NCBI GenBank assembly: GCA_024811115.1
Contig: JAKOGH010000737.1
Coordinates: forward strand, 1 to 21,762
Origin: Terana coerulea
Lineage: Eukaryota; Basidiomycota; Agaricomycetes; Polyporales; Phanerochaetaceae
DNA: 21,762 bases
Reading direction: 5' to 3'
Made by a program: the position numbers and the translations under genes. The notes under the pieces are model-generated. The model saw only the letters and a program-made list of their open reading frames with translations. It was not told the origin of the DNA and ran no database searches. This document shows, one piece after another, positions 9,791 to 17,802 of the stretch (positions are counted from its first letter, which is position 1; the number at the start of each line of letters is the position of its first letter).

Positions 9791-10059
9791 GGCATTGGAG
9801 GATGACGAGCACGAAATCCCCGAATGATCCGGAGGCTCATCTTGAGGAGGGGAACAAATCTTCGCTGACTGGCAGCGCTACATCGCGAACAGGGCGGGCG
9901 CTTCACATCCGCGCTAAAACCAACGTGGCTACGGATCTGGCAATCAAGAAAATGCAAAGAAAGCAAAGAAACCTTTCGGAGAACTAGTCCCCGAGTACTA
10001 TCACGCAGTACAAAGGACGTCTTTGCTAAAGAAAACTTCGATTCACTACCAGAACGACG

Positions 10060-10800
10060 CCCGCGGGACCACGCGATTGAGCTAACGCCAGCGCTACGCC
10101 AGTGGGAGGAAAATCGACCTCACACGCTAGATGAACAGAAAGCGCTAGACGACTTCTTGAAGAGAACCTTCGATCCCGGACGTATCCGCCCTTCTAAGTC
10201 ACTCCTGGCAGCTCCGCTTCTTCTTGTCAAGAAGGATGGCTCGCTCGACCTGTACAGGACTACCGCAAGCTTAACGATTTAACCATCAAAATCGTTATCC
10301 ACTTCCTTCGATCCAGGAACTGGTAGACAAGCCGAAGGGTCCAAGTACTTCACGGGTTAGACGTCAGATGGGGCTACAACAACATTCTGGATCAAGGAAG
10401 GCGATGAAGAGAAAGCGGCGTTCATCACAAACCGCGACTCTTCAACCCCTAGTCATGTTCTTCGGTCTCACCACCCGCCAGCCACGCTCCAGACAATGAT
10501 GAACGACATCTTCCGGAGATCCGATCCAGGAAGGACACGTGATGGTCTACATCGACGACATCATGATCTATACCAAGGATCTCGGAAGAACATCGCCGCA
10601 TTGTGCAACGTAGTTCTGGACGTAATGCGAGAACACCGGCTGTACCTCAAGGCAGAGAAGTGCGAATTCGAACGGCTCGAGATCGAATACCTCGGCATGA
10701 TCATCTCCGAAGGACAAGTCCAGATGGATCCAGTCAAAGTAGAAGGCGCCAAGAAATGGCCGAAGCCCACGTGCAAACGGGACATTCAGGCGCTCTCGGC
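10060..10800 (+). pseudogene. pol: Degenerate reverse transcriptase domain of pol
   Basis: Recognisable blocks in order: HTLDEQKALDDFL, GRIRPSKSLLAAPLLLVKKD, a broken DYRKLND block at about 10255-10285, then VYIDDIMIYTKD with the catalytic YIDD at 10548-10559, and LKAEKCEFERLEIEYLGM near 10650-10700. Between about 10240 and 10490 I count roughly eight single-base indels, mostly deletions, so the fingers and palm cannot be translated in one frame, although the region after 10496 is open. Confidence 0.85.
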
Positions 10801-11350
10801 TTCACCAACTTCTACCGGCGATTCATCAAAGACTTCGGCAAGATCAGCGAAGCCGCTTCACCTCCCCTCACCGGCAATGCCCCATTCGTGATGGAACCCC
10901 GAGCAAGCCAAGCCTTCAAGAACTCAAGAACTGCATCTGTTCCGCCCCCCAGTCCTAGCAATGCCCACGGACGAGGACAAGTTCCGAATTGAATGCGACG
11001 CTCGGACTTCGGCCACGGTGCAACCCTCGAGCAACACCAGGATGGCAAATGGAAGCCTGTCGCATTCCTCTCCAAAGCGCTCACAGCCACCGAGCGCAAC
11101 TACGTAGATCTACGATAAGGAACTCATGTCTATCATGTCGGCACTTGACGAATGGCGCCAGTACCTAATGGGCGCTCGGCAGGACTTCGGAGATCTGGAC
11201 AGATCACAAAGAACCTGGAGTACTTCCCGAAGCCGCAGAAGTCGGAACCGACGGCAAGCGCGATGGTGTGCCGAACTTGCCGAGTATCACTTCCTACTCA
11301 GCACAAACCCGGCCTACCAACGGAAAGGCAGATGGACTCTCACGACAGGC
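10800..11350 (+). pseudogene. pol: Degenerate RT connection and RNase H domain of pol
   Basis: The start of this part reads FTNFYRRFIKDFGKIS (end of the RT thumb). It continues, with shifts, through an RNase H core at about 10975-11170: IECDA, then DFGHGATLEQHQDGKWKPVAF, then SALDEWRQYLMGA. The EYHFLL...KPG block near 11280-11320 and a DGLSR-like segment close the domain. RNase H would remove the RNA strand during reverse transcription. Confidence 0.75.
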
Positions 11351-11599
11351 CGGATATGAGAACGGAAAGGACGTATAACGCAGACATTGTAGTATTAAAA
11401 CCGAACACTTTCGGCGAACTATCTCTACGTAGTATAGATCAGCACATGCTTGACGGACCAGCCACGGAGTGGCTCGTAGATATTAAAAAGCACAAAGCCA
11501 ATAAGGACAAAGTAGTTACGATAGCGCTAGCAAAAGAAGGAAACGGACTGGAAGGAAGATGAAGAGGGATTGGTTACTTGAAAGATCGGATCTACGCCC

Positions 11600-12700
11600 C
11601 CGTACACCTAGAAACTTCAGCGAACAGATCATCAAGCATCACCACGACTCGTGACCTCATCGGACACCCGGCCAACACAAAGACCCACGAATTGATCACG
11701 CCGCGAACTACTGGTGGCCACGCATCCGCGAGACATTAGGAAGTACGCCGAGGGATGTGTCGACCGTCAGAAGACCAAGGTTCACACCGGATCCAAACTC
11801 GGCCCGCTTCACCCGAACGTAGATTGCCTCTCACCCCGTGGAGATCATCTCTGTCGACAAATTGGTCCACTCCCTCCGTCGCTAGGATTCGATGCTATCA
11901 TTGCGATTGTCTGTATGTTCTCCAAACAGATAATCTGCATCCCCTCCACCATCGAGCTCAACGCCGCAAGGACGGAGCAAAATCCCGCGCGACCACGTTG
12001 TCAGCCTATCACGGCATTCCGCCGGAAGATCGTTAGCGATCAAGGAGCAGAGTTCAAGAACGAGTACATATCTGAACTCTATAAGTCTCTGGGAATCAAG
12101 CCAACGCATCCACGGCCTATCATCCGCAGACCGACGGCCGGACGGAACGGATTAACGCTTGAAGTCGAACAGTACCTTCGACTTTTCATCAACTACCGAC
12201 AATCCGATTGGGCCGAATGGCTACCCTCGCATCATTCTCGCATAACAACAAGGTCAACAGCTCCACCGAACAAACTCCATTCTTCGTCAACAAAGGCTAT
12301 CACCCTAACTCCCGGAAACGAACTCCTACCGGAGTAAGAAGGAAACCGTGAGAGACTTTGTATGATCGAATGAAATCAGTACGAGAGGAGACGCAGGCAG
12401 CCATCGGACTAGCACAGGAGACGCATGAAGCGCTTCCACGACCGGGACGGAAGGGAAGACACGTGAATACAAGCCGGAGACCTGGTATGGCTTGAAGGGA
12501 CCAACATCACAACCGATCGACCGATGAAGAAGCTTGACAACAAGCGCTACGGCCCGCTTAAAGTTAAACAAAAACACGGGCGCCTCCGCTTACGTGAGCT
12601 TGAACTTCCCAAAGCATGGAGAAGGATCTATCCCACGGTCAATGAGATGTGGCTCTCACCGCTCCGAGTCCTCCTTCGAATCCCAGGCACGCGAACCCGA
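11600..12700 (+). pseudogene. pol: Degenerate integrase domain of pol
   Basis: Traces of the HHCC zinc domain (GHP, then KTHELIT) lie around 11655-11760. The core shows LGFDAIIAIVCMFSKQ near 11880-11935, RKIVSDQGAEFKNEYISELY near 12020-12085 (second catalytic Asp), and EVEQYLRLFINYRQSDWAEW near 12160-12225, next to the expected Glu. The C-terminal part keeps PMKKLDNKRYGPLKVK and LPKAWRRIYPTVNEMWLSP. Several indels break the frame between these blocks. Confidence 0.85.
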
Positions 12701-12714
12701 GATACCCGATCTGA

Positions 12715-12999
12715 TTGATGGACAAGAAGAACATGAGGTCGAAGAGATCCTGGACGCTAAGCTAGACAAGGGAATTCTCAAATATAAGGTTCTATGGAAG
12801 CACGAAACCGGCCCGCTGCAAGTACACATGGGAACCGCGATCCAACCTCACCCACTGCCAAGATCTTATCGATGCCTTCTACAAGCGTGTACCAGGCGCT
12901 CCCCGTCCGTTGACTATTCGAATTCCCCCCATCGCGTTCCGCCTAACGTTAATCAATTCATCGGACATATCGGTTCCAGACTCTACAATTGGGAAATAG
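12715..12999 (+). pseudogene. pol: C-terminal chromodomain of integrase (frameshifted)
   Basis: HEVEEILDAKLDKGILKYKVLWK at about 12733-12800 matches the first half of a chromodomain. The second half (TWEPRSNLTHCQDLIDAFYK) is found in another frame from about 12828. The reading ends at TAG 12997-12999. Chromodomains of chromoviral integrases steer integration to particular chromatin marks. The aromatic-cage Trp residues of both halves are visible but not in one frame. Confidence 0.8.
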
Positions 13000-13050
13000 G
13001 TCGTACAGATAGAGACGCCGAGTTCTATAGATCACGCGGACGTGATCCTT

Positions 13051-13059
13051 AGAGAGGGG
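13051..13059 (+). other. Polypurine tract
   Basis: AGAGAGGGG followed by TTA immediately before the 3' LTR, the expected plus-strand primer position. Confidence 0.7.
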
Positions 13060-13062
13060 TTA

Positions 13063-13379
13063 TGTCATGAACTTCTGGGCGTCTCTAGGGTATTCTTTTC
13101 ATTTCCATTGTCTTCTACCCCTATCTATTGTTCTTTCATCGATACTCGTGGTTTCCGTATGTTTCTCTATTGTTCTGGACCGCTCTAGTACATACACGAG
13201 GATACCGGGTGGTACTGTACAGTTTAGGACTACACATGTATAAGTAGCTACAGTCTGCAACAGAGAAAGCCAGTCTCGAGCTGGTCTGTTCCCCAGCTAG
13301 TTACTCGGAGACTGCACCATTATTTCCGTCCCAGTTGAGAGCGTCGCACCTGGTACAGTTGTACTAGTTGTTGTTGACA
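13063..13379 (+). repeat. 3' LTR, 317 bp
   Basis: Starts TGTCATGAAC and ends TTGTTGTTGACA, matching 6311-6628. Six of the seven substitutions relative to the 5' LTR are transitions. Its right edge abuts sequence of a DUF6533-like gene on the minus strand. Confidence 0.95.
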
Positions 13380-13822
13380 CGCAGCTGACAGAAGTCATCA
13401 GCAGCGTCAGTGCATTTGTACCTGAGCAGACCTCTGCAGGGTAGCACTGTGAGTCAAGTGTTCTGTCGCAAAGAGAAGGTTGACATACACCTTGTACCAG
13501 TAGGGAAGGGGATGATGCTGAGCAAGGAAGGAAGCACAAGCAAAATTCGATTCCACATGAAGAGGAAAGATGTCGCCGTGAACTTGCCCCTCCACGAGAT
13601 TGAGACATCATACTCCAGGGTAATCGCGAACTCATATAAGCACCACGCTGCGCTTCATTAGTACTACCCTTGAGAATGTCACTAAGGCATACCATTGCAC
13701 GCCTGAGAGATCCTTTCCGCCTCGGCGCTGAAGTCTTCAGCGTAAGCATTTAGAATGCGAGGTGAATATATGGGGCGAACATACAGTTGTTCTAAAGCGT
13801 CTACAATCTCCGGGTTAGACAT
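13380..13822 (-). pseudogene. DUF-B: 5' part of a DUF6533-like seven-TM gene, truncated by the retrotransposon
   Basis: Start ATG at 13822 (MSNPEIVDALEQLYV). Exon 1 is 13822-13693, exon 2 is 13647-13498, with a 45-bp intron keeping frame. Exon 2 gives AWCLYEFAITLEYDVS and WRGKFTATSFLFMWNR, which aligns with AWSTYEYVLTMGDEVK and WSRKFTATSYLFLFNR of DUF-A. This Y-x-Y-x-x-T-x-x-x-E and W-x-x-x-(T/S) pattern is typical of the first two membrane segments of DUF6533 proteins. A small exon near 13446-13422 and about five bases of a further exon (after the CAG at 13385) remain. The gene then stops at the 3' LTR. The later membrane segments are absent, and are not found beyond the 5' LTR either. No function is known for the family. 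Confidence 0.72.
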
Positions 13823-14004
13823 GACCGAAGTGGATGCTATGGGCTGCTGAAGTATCAGTGAAGACGAGAGGGGACAATGCTTCATGCCTCAGTATGTACC
13901 CATAAGATATATAGCCACTAGCACGCCAGCGTCACTGATCCCGGAGCGATGCACCCCAAACACTGTAATAGCCAGCGGTAATGATACATAACACGAGAAC
14001 CGCT

Positions 14005-14482
14005 TACAGCTGTTTCGGGTTATAATGAGAAGCGCCTTTTTCTCGCGCGCGAGGACCTTCCCAAAAGGAATCTTCCGACTCTTGCCTTCCAACTGGACTG
14101 TGCGCATCTCGGGAACAGTGCTTGTAGCGAGTGCCAAAATGCTGGGAAGGTTCTCGGGCATATGCACGCATCATCCTTGTATAACCAGAACTGGCAAAAG
14201 CGTCAATCTGACGCGCCCAGAACCTGAGTTGTGTACAAGTAGGGCAAAATGTGCAATTGACTGGATTTGCAACGAGCACGAGACTCATGTGCAGGGAAAA
14301 TAGAATAAAATACATAACACATGCTCATAGAAGTCATATTTGTAGTATCAGCATGTTCCGGGCAATATTGAAGGGACGGTGCGTGCAGCAGGCTGCGGCA
14401 GGGAGTCGGAAGTTACCATTTTGGGAAGGTCCTCGCGCGCGAGAAAAAACGGCGCTTCTCATTATAACCCGAAACAGCTGTA
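14005..14482. mobile_element. MITE-like DNA transposon remnant: 474 bp with ~78-bp terminal inverted repeats and TA flanks
   Basis: The left arm 14007-14084 (CAGCTGTTTCGGGTTATAAT...) is repeated inverted at 14403-14480, with only a few small indels and mismatches. Both arms contain the 12-bp palindrome CTCGCGCGCGAG (14042-14053 and 14432-14443). The dinucleotide TA flanks both ends (14005-14006, 14481-14482), the target duplication of Tc1/mariner/pogo elements. The CAG start also fits pogo-type ends. The 318-bp centre has no transposase reading frame, so it would move only with a transposase supplied from elsewhere. It sits at or near the last exon of the MFS-C remnant. Confidence 0.82.
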
Positions 14483-14489
14483 ACGAGGT

Positions 14490-14655
14490 AAACGTTGAAC
14501 CTCCGCTGTGTCGAGGAGATACTGAGCCTGGTAGTCATTTGGTAAATTTGGTGCCAACAATACATCAGCCGCCACAGAACACAGATACAGACAGATGTCG
14601 TACCTCAATCCGAATAGGAAGCAGCAGTATCAATACGGAGGAGGCGATGAAAAAG
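14490..14655 (-). pseudogene. MFS-C: last exons of an MFS transporter (third copy)
   Basis: Exon 14655-14604 reads FFIASSVLILLLPIRIE and ends with GAG|GTACG. It matches the penultimate exon of MFS-A (LFIASSVLMLLLPIE, also GAG|GTACG). Below it an intron-like stretch leads to ACAGCGGAGG, a possible relic of the final TAGK exon, and then the inverted-repeat element begins. The rest of the transporter is missing: the sequence just upstream belongs to DUF-C. Confidence 0.6.
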
Positions 14656-14689
14656 CTTACAGACAGACTCAGGCGTCTCGGCGGAAGAA

Positions 14690-14848
14690 TATACAAACTT
14701 AGGCAGGTGCTGGAAATGAGACTACGGGTCAGTCGCCTGATGGATTTTACGTGAGCATGATCGGTATGCACCAGAGGTGGATTCCCACGTACAGTCGCGC
14801 CTCTACCTCAACAAGCTCGGCTTCTGGTAAAATCGAAATCGACAACAT
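14690..14848 (-). pseudogene. DUF-C: N-terminal fragment of a DUF6533-like gene
   Basis: ATG at 14848 opens MLSISILPEAELVEVEARLYVG, which aligns with MSSISIFTTAELVTAIEEVYVG of DUF-A. The DNA similarity extends past the stop at 14747 (ATCAGGCGACTGACCCG here against ATCAGGCAGCTGACCAGG in DUF-A) to about 14690. After that the sequence switches directly to the last exons of an MFS gene, so the rest of this gene has been lost by a deletion or unequal exchange. Confidence 0.6.
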
Positions 14849-15064
14849 CTTCCATCGCTTATGCTGAAAGGAGGTATGTTGTACTCTAGATAAGCCCGGG
14901 AATGCGAGGAACTTGTGTTGCCATCCGAGGCACGTCAATAATGCGCGGTCCGTCTCCCCCCGGAAGACTGTTCGACATCGTCTCAACAGTTGTTGGAGCG
15001 CTGAGCGCTGTGTACGGCGACAGTATCACGATTTTGTCATTGTACGACGGGGCGAGTGTCCCTG

Positions 15065-15790
15065 CAGCGATCTGGAACGGCTCGGGATCGGGGTTAGTTC
15101 ATCACGGAGAGACCACTAACAGGAAAGATGGCGCGCCTCTTTCGGAGGGGGCCCCACTCATCCCGTGTTGTAGGGCAGGTAACACGCCAGAAACATGTAC
15201 GCATACAAGATGCTGCTGAAACGATGATTCATGATCTCTTATGGAGGAATGAAATGACCAGCTTATGTCAGGCACGTACAGCATCCCTGCTCTGATACGG
15301 TGGTCAGTAAGACCTTAGCAAGACCACTCATCAAGGGACAGTGAAGAACGCACCGATTCATCACGGACGCGTAAAAGGTCCCTAACACGGCCCACTCTTA
15401 CCTGCTCGTCATAAACAGGGGCAGAAAAAGACCCGTTGGCGACGTCGAAATGGCCATTGTCAAGTTACTGCCATTTAGAAAATGCCACCACCCCGCAAAA
15501 TGTAAGCCAACCGAGCTTACAAACAGCACGTGTTCAATATACATCTACACGATCGCAGTCGCGTACACAAGAACACTATGAGATGAGTGCCGGCTCTCCG
15601 GAAAGATATGTCAAAGTCTGCTGTGAAGCGGTTCGTGGGCAGAAGGATTTGAGGCTACGCGAGACCGCCCGGCAGGTCAAGATGGAAAGGCCACTGAGAT
15701 ACCGCGCTATGTGCCTCGGACCCGGGTCTATAGCCGATGTCCAGAGCCTGAGAACACAAACACGAGCGTGGACGACATAATGTTGCGTTT
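15065..15790 (-). pseudogene. MFS-B: decayed C-terminal half of an MFS transporter
   Basis: Several blocks follow MFS-A in order on the minus strand. LTCRAVSRSLKSF (about 15640-15680) corresponds to TTWQIIKKSLSSF. LTMAISTSPTGLFLPLFMTS (about 15410-15470) corresponds to LTMAISTALTGLFLFLFTTS. The 7-nt microexon GGATGCT (15286-15280) is flanked by AG and GTACGT as in MFS-A. A TATGCGTACA...TTACCTGCCC remnant of the YAYTPEVFPA exon lies near 15170-15210. A TTCCAG...GCAGGGA block near 15060-15078 may be the last exon. Stops and indels occur throughout and the N-terminal half is absent, since DUF-A ends at 15925 just upstream. Confidence 0.65.
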
Positions 15791-15924
15791 TGTATAAATT
15801 ATCATACAGTTCGGAGCTTGTCAAAGCTCGGGCAGACCTGCGCGAACTTGAGCAGTCAGTATCACTTGTACTTATTCGACGAAGACGGAAGACATAAGAC
15901 GTACCGTAACCACTATCTGACGGG

Positions 15925-17576
15925 CTAAGCGCAAGGGGTGCAAGGTACCCTGGGCTCCTCAGAGATGACATCCACGACTTCGTCGTCACATTCTTCGGCA
16001 GCAACGCTGTGCCCCAGAGGCTCACCAATGTCACCCAGCCTGCTCGACGTAATGCCAAATCGCGCAGCGGAGAAACGTGAGAGGGGTCGGTGACCTGAGA
16101 AGCCGTACCACCCTCGGCGATCTGGCGAAGGTTGATCATAAACCGGTTGATGAGAATCGGAGGCTACAGTATGTCAGAACGTTTCGTGCAATCAATGTAA
16201 GTAGCTCGGTACCATGGTTGATATGAATGCGTTGACCAAGGAGCCACCCTGCTACAAAGGTCTTCAGTGAGTAGGACAGAAGAGAGTGAATGTGATACAT
16301 ACGAAAACATCAGTGTCCAGTATGCGGGCCACATTGACAATTAGTAAGGCACTGAGAGTATCACTTGAAAGTTAGTCTACGCTGGCCCGGTTATCACTAC
16401 CCCCAACACTCACAGAAAATATATCGTGCCTAATACAATTACGTAAGCGGTCCGGCTACTTTACATGAAACTATGAAGCTTACCGTCTCTGAGCAGGCAT
16501 GCGCTGAGTGAGACAGGAATATTCAACCGCCTGGCGACCCGAACGGTACCACATGTTTTCGCAAGTATCAGGCAGATCACAATCAAATCCGCAGCTATGA
16601 AGGAAAGTCGAGTAATTAGAAGCACTGTAGAATAAGAAACAGACAGGTGAGTAGGAGGACCAAAAAGTTGGTATGACTCTGTACTCCTGGCGGCCTGTCA
16701 GCTCTTCTGCGATAGATATTCTTATCACTTACAGAGCATCCAGAGATTCCGAAACGTCGTCGACTTGGTTGCAACTCCGCACGTATGGCGGGATGGAGAT
16801 GAAAATGACGCTTGTCCTGGTGAGCCGATACTACATATACATCACCATCCCTATGAGCAAAGACTGATCCATCCAAACGCACTATATTTGTCCATACTGG
16901 GATAGACCCGGGGAGAAAGATCACCATGAAAAGCAGATAGTTCATGCGGTAGATTGCAGCGACCCTTAAAGCGGAGAAAACTACACAATATATAAGCCAA
17001 CACACAGGTCAACTAGAATGAATCACACATACTAGCCGCTTCAAGATATCCTACCAACGTTAGAGTTTGGCTCAATACAGCTGAGAAGTATGTCGGGGTG
17101 CATCTGAGGTTTGTGGTCAATTAAAATTCCAACGTTGATTTAAATGTTAAAGTGCATACGTCTGCCAGCGAGGATCAATCAGCTTCACTTAAAGCTGATA
17201 GCAAGATGAAATGCGCACTTCAATAGTCACGGGACGAAGGTCTGATAAGCAGACGAGCAGCGACGCCAAGAGCATGAATCTATTGAACAGAAACAGATAC
17301 GATGTCGCCGTGAATTTGCGACTCCAGACCATCTTGACTTCATCCCCCATGGTTAGCACGTATTCATATGTGGACCATGCTGAATAATATGAGTACGCAG
17401 TACAAGGAGATTGGCGGAGTGCGCGAACCCATTACGGCGTAAGCAATCATCCTGGTCAGCTGCCTGATAATGTCTACATTAGCACAGTCGGTACGACGAA
17501 GACACACATGGCCCACATACACTTCTTCAATTGCCGTGACGAGCTCAGCCGTTGTAAAGATGGAGATTGACGACAT
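15925..17576 (-). CDS. DUF-A: DUF6533/DUF6534-like seven-transmembrane protein (middle exons unresolved, one frameshift)
   Basis: Seen exons: 17576-17429 (ATG at 17576, MSSISIFTTAELV), 17379-17219, 16980-16883, 16830-16733, 16624-16484, 16429-16414 (16 nt), 16363-16303, 16251-16213 and 16163-15925. The family pattern is clear: AWSTYEYVLTMGDEVKMVWS then LFLFNRFMLLASLL (TM1-2), FSALRVAAIYRMNYLLFMV (TM3), an extracellular Cys segment PPYVRSCNQ, LSFIAADLIVICLILAKT (TM5), LSACLLRDGTIYFL and LSALLIVNVARIL (TM6), and ILINRFMINLRQ after TM7. The tail RLGDIGEPLGH and an acidic end (CDDEVVDVISEEP) are usual for the family. I could not join 17219 to 16980 or 16733 to 16624 in frame, and the last exon needs a one-base correction near 16058-16066. 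Either the gene is slightly decayed or the sequence has errors. Expected at a membrane; function unknown. Confidence 0.72.
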
Positions 17577-17802
17577 CTTGCGCTGCCTAAGGAGAGTAAA
17601 AGAATATTGGTCAGAGGCACGCACTGTATGAGTTTATGTAGCCACCCGTGCACAAGAATGACACCTCGGATCGTAAGAAGCTACCTGTCGAACAGGAGCA
17701 GGGAAACACCGAGCACATTCCGAATCATGGGTGAAGCATCTCTGATATCTGAAGAGGAGTGCTGTATACAGCGTTATGCATTATTAGGGCACATATATGG
17801 AG

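Larger units (their letters stand above)
6311..13379 (+). mobile_element. Full-length Ty3/gypsy chromovirus (LTR retrotransposon), 7069 bp, coding region degenerate
   Basis: Two direct LTRs (6311-6628 and 13063-13379) begin TGTCATGAAC and end TTGACA. Order inside: self-priming PBS, leader ORF, gag with CCHC knuckle, protease, reverse transcriptase, RNase H, integrase, chromodomain, polypurine tract. RT and RNase H precede integrase, which defines Ty3/gypsy; the chromodomain places it among the chromoviruses. The LTRs differ by seven substitutions (six transitions) and one indel, about 97.5% identity, so insertion is fairly recent. The coding part is broken by many single-base indels, so this copy cannot make its proteins as written. 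No target-site duplication flanks it (GAGAC on the left, CGCAG on the right). Its 3' LTR abuts a truncated minus-strand gene. Confidence 0.95.

Noticed and set aside
14000..14490. hAT-type insertion with an 8-bp duplication
   Set aside because: The eight bases outside the arms differ on the two sides; only TA is duplicated.
14251..14754. 167-codon plus-strand frame
   Set aside because: It runs across the MITE right arm, the MFS-C remnant and DUF-C in antisense, so it is a chance frame.
15576..16139. 187-codon minus-strand frame as an independent gene
   Set aside because: Its start is the last exon of DUF-A (ILINRFMINLRQ) and its end is the MFS-B remnant; the frame merely joins two genes.
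16624..16733. Exact splicing of the DUF-A exons on either side
   Set aside because: No AG acceptor gives the needed phase without a one-base change, so I left this junction open rather than force it.
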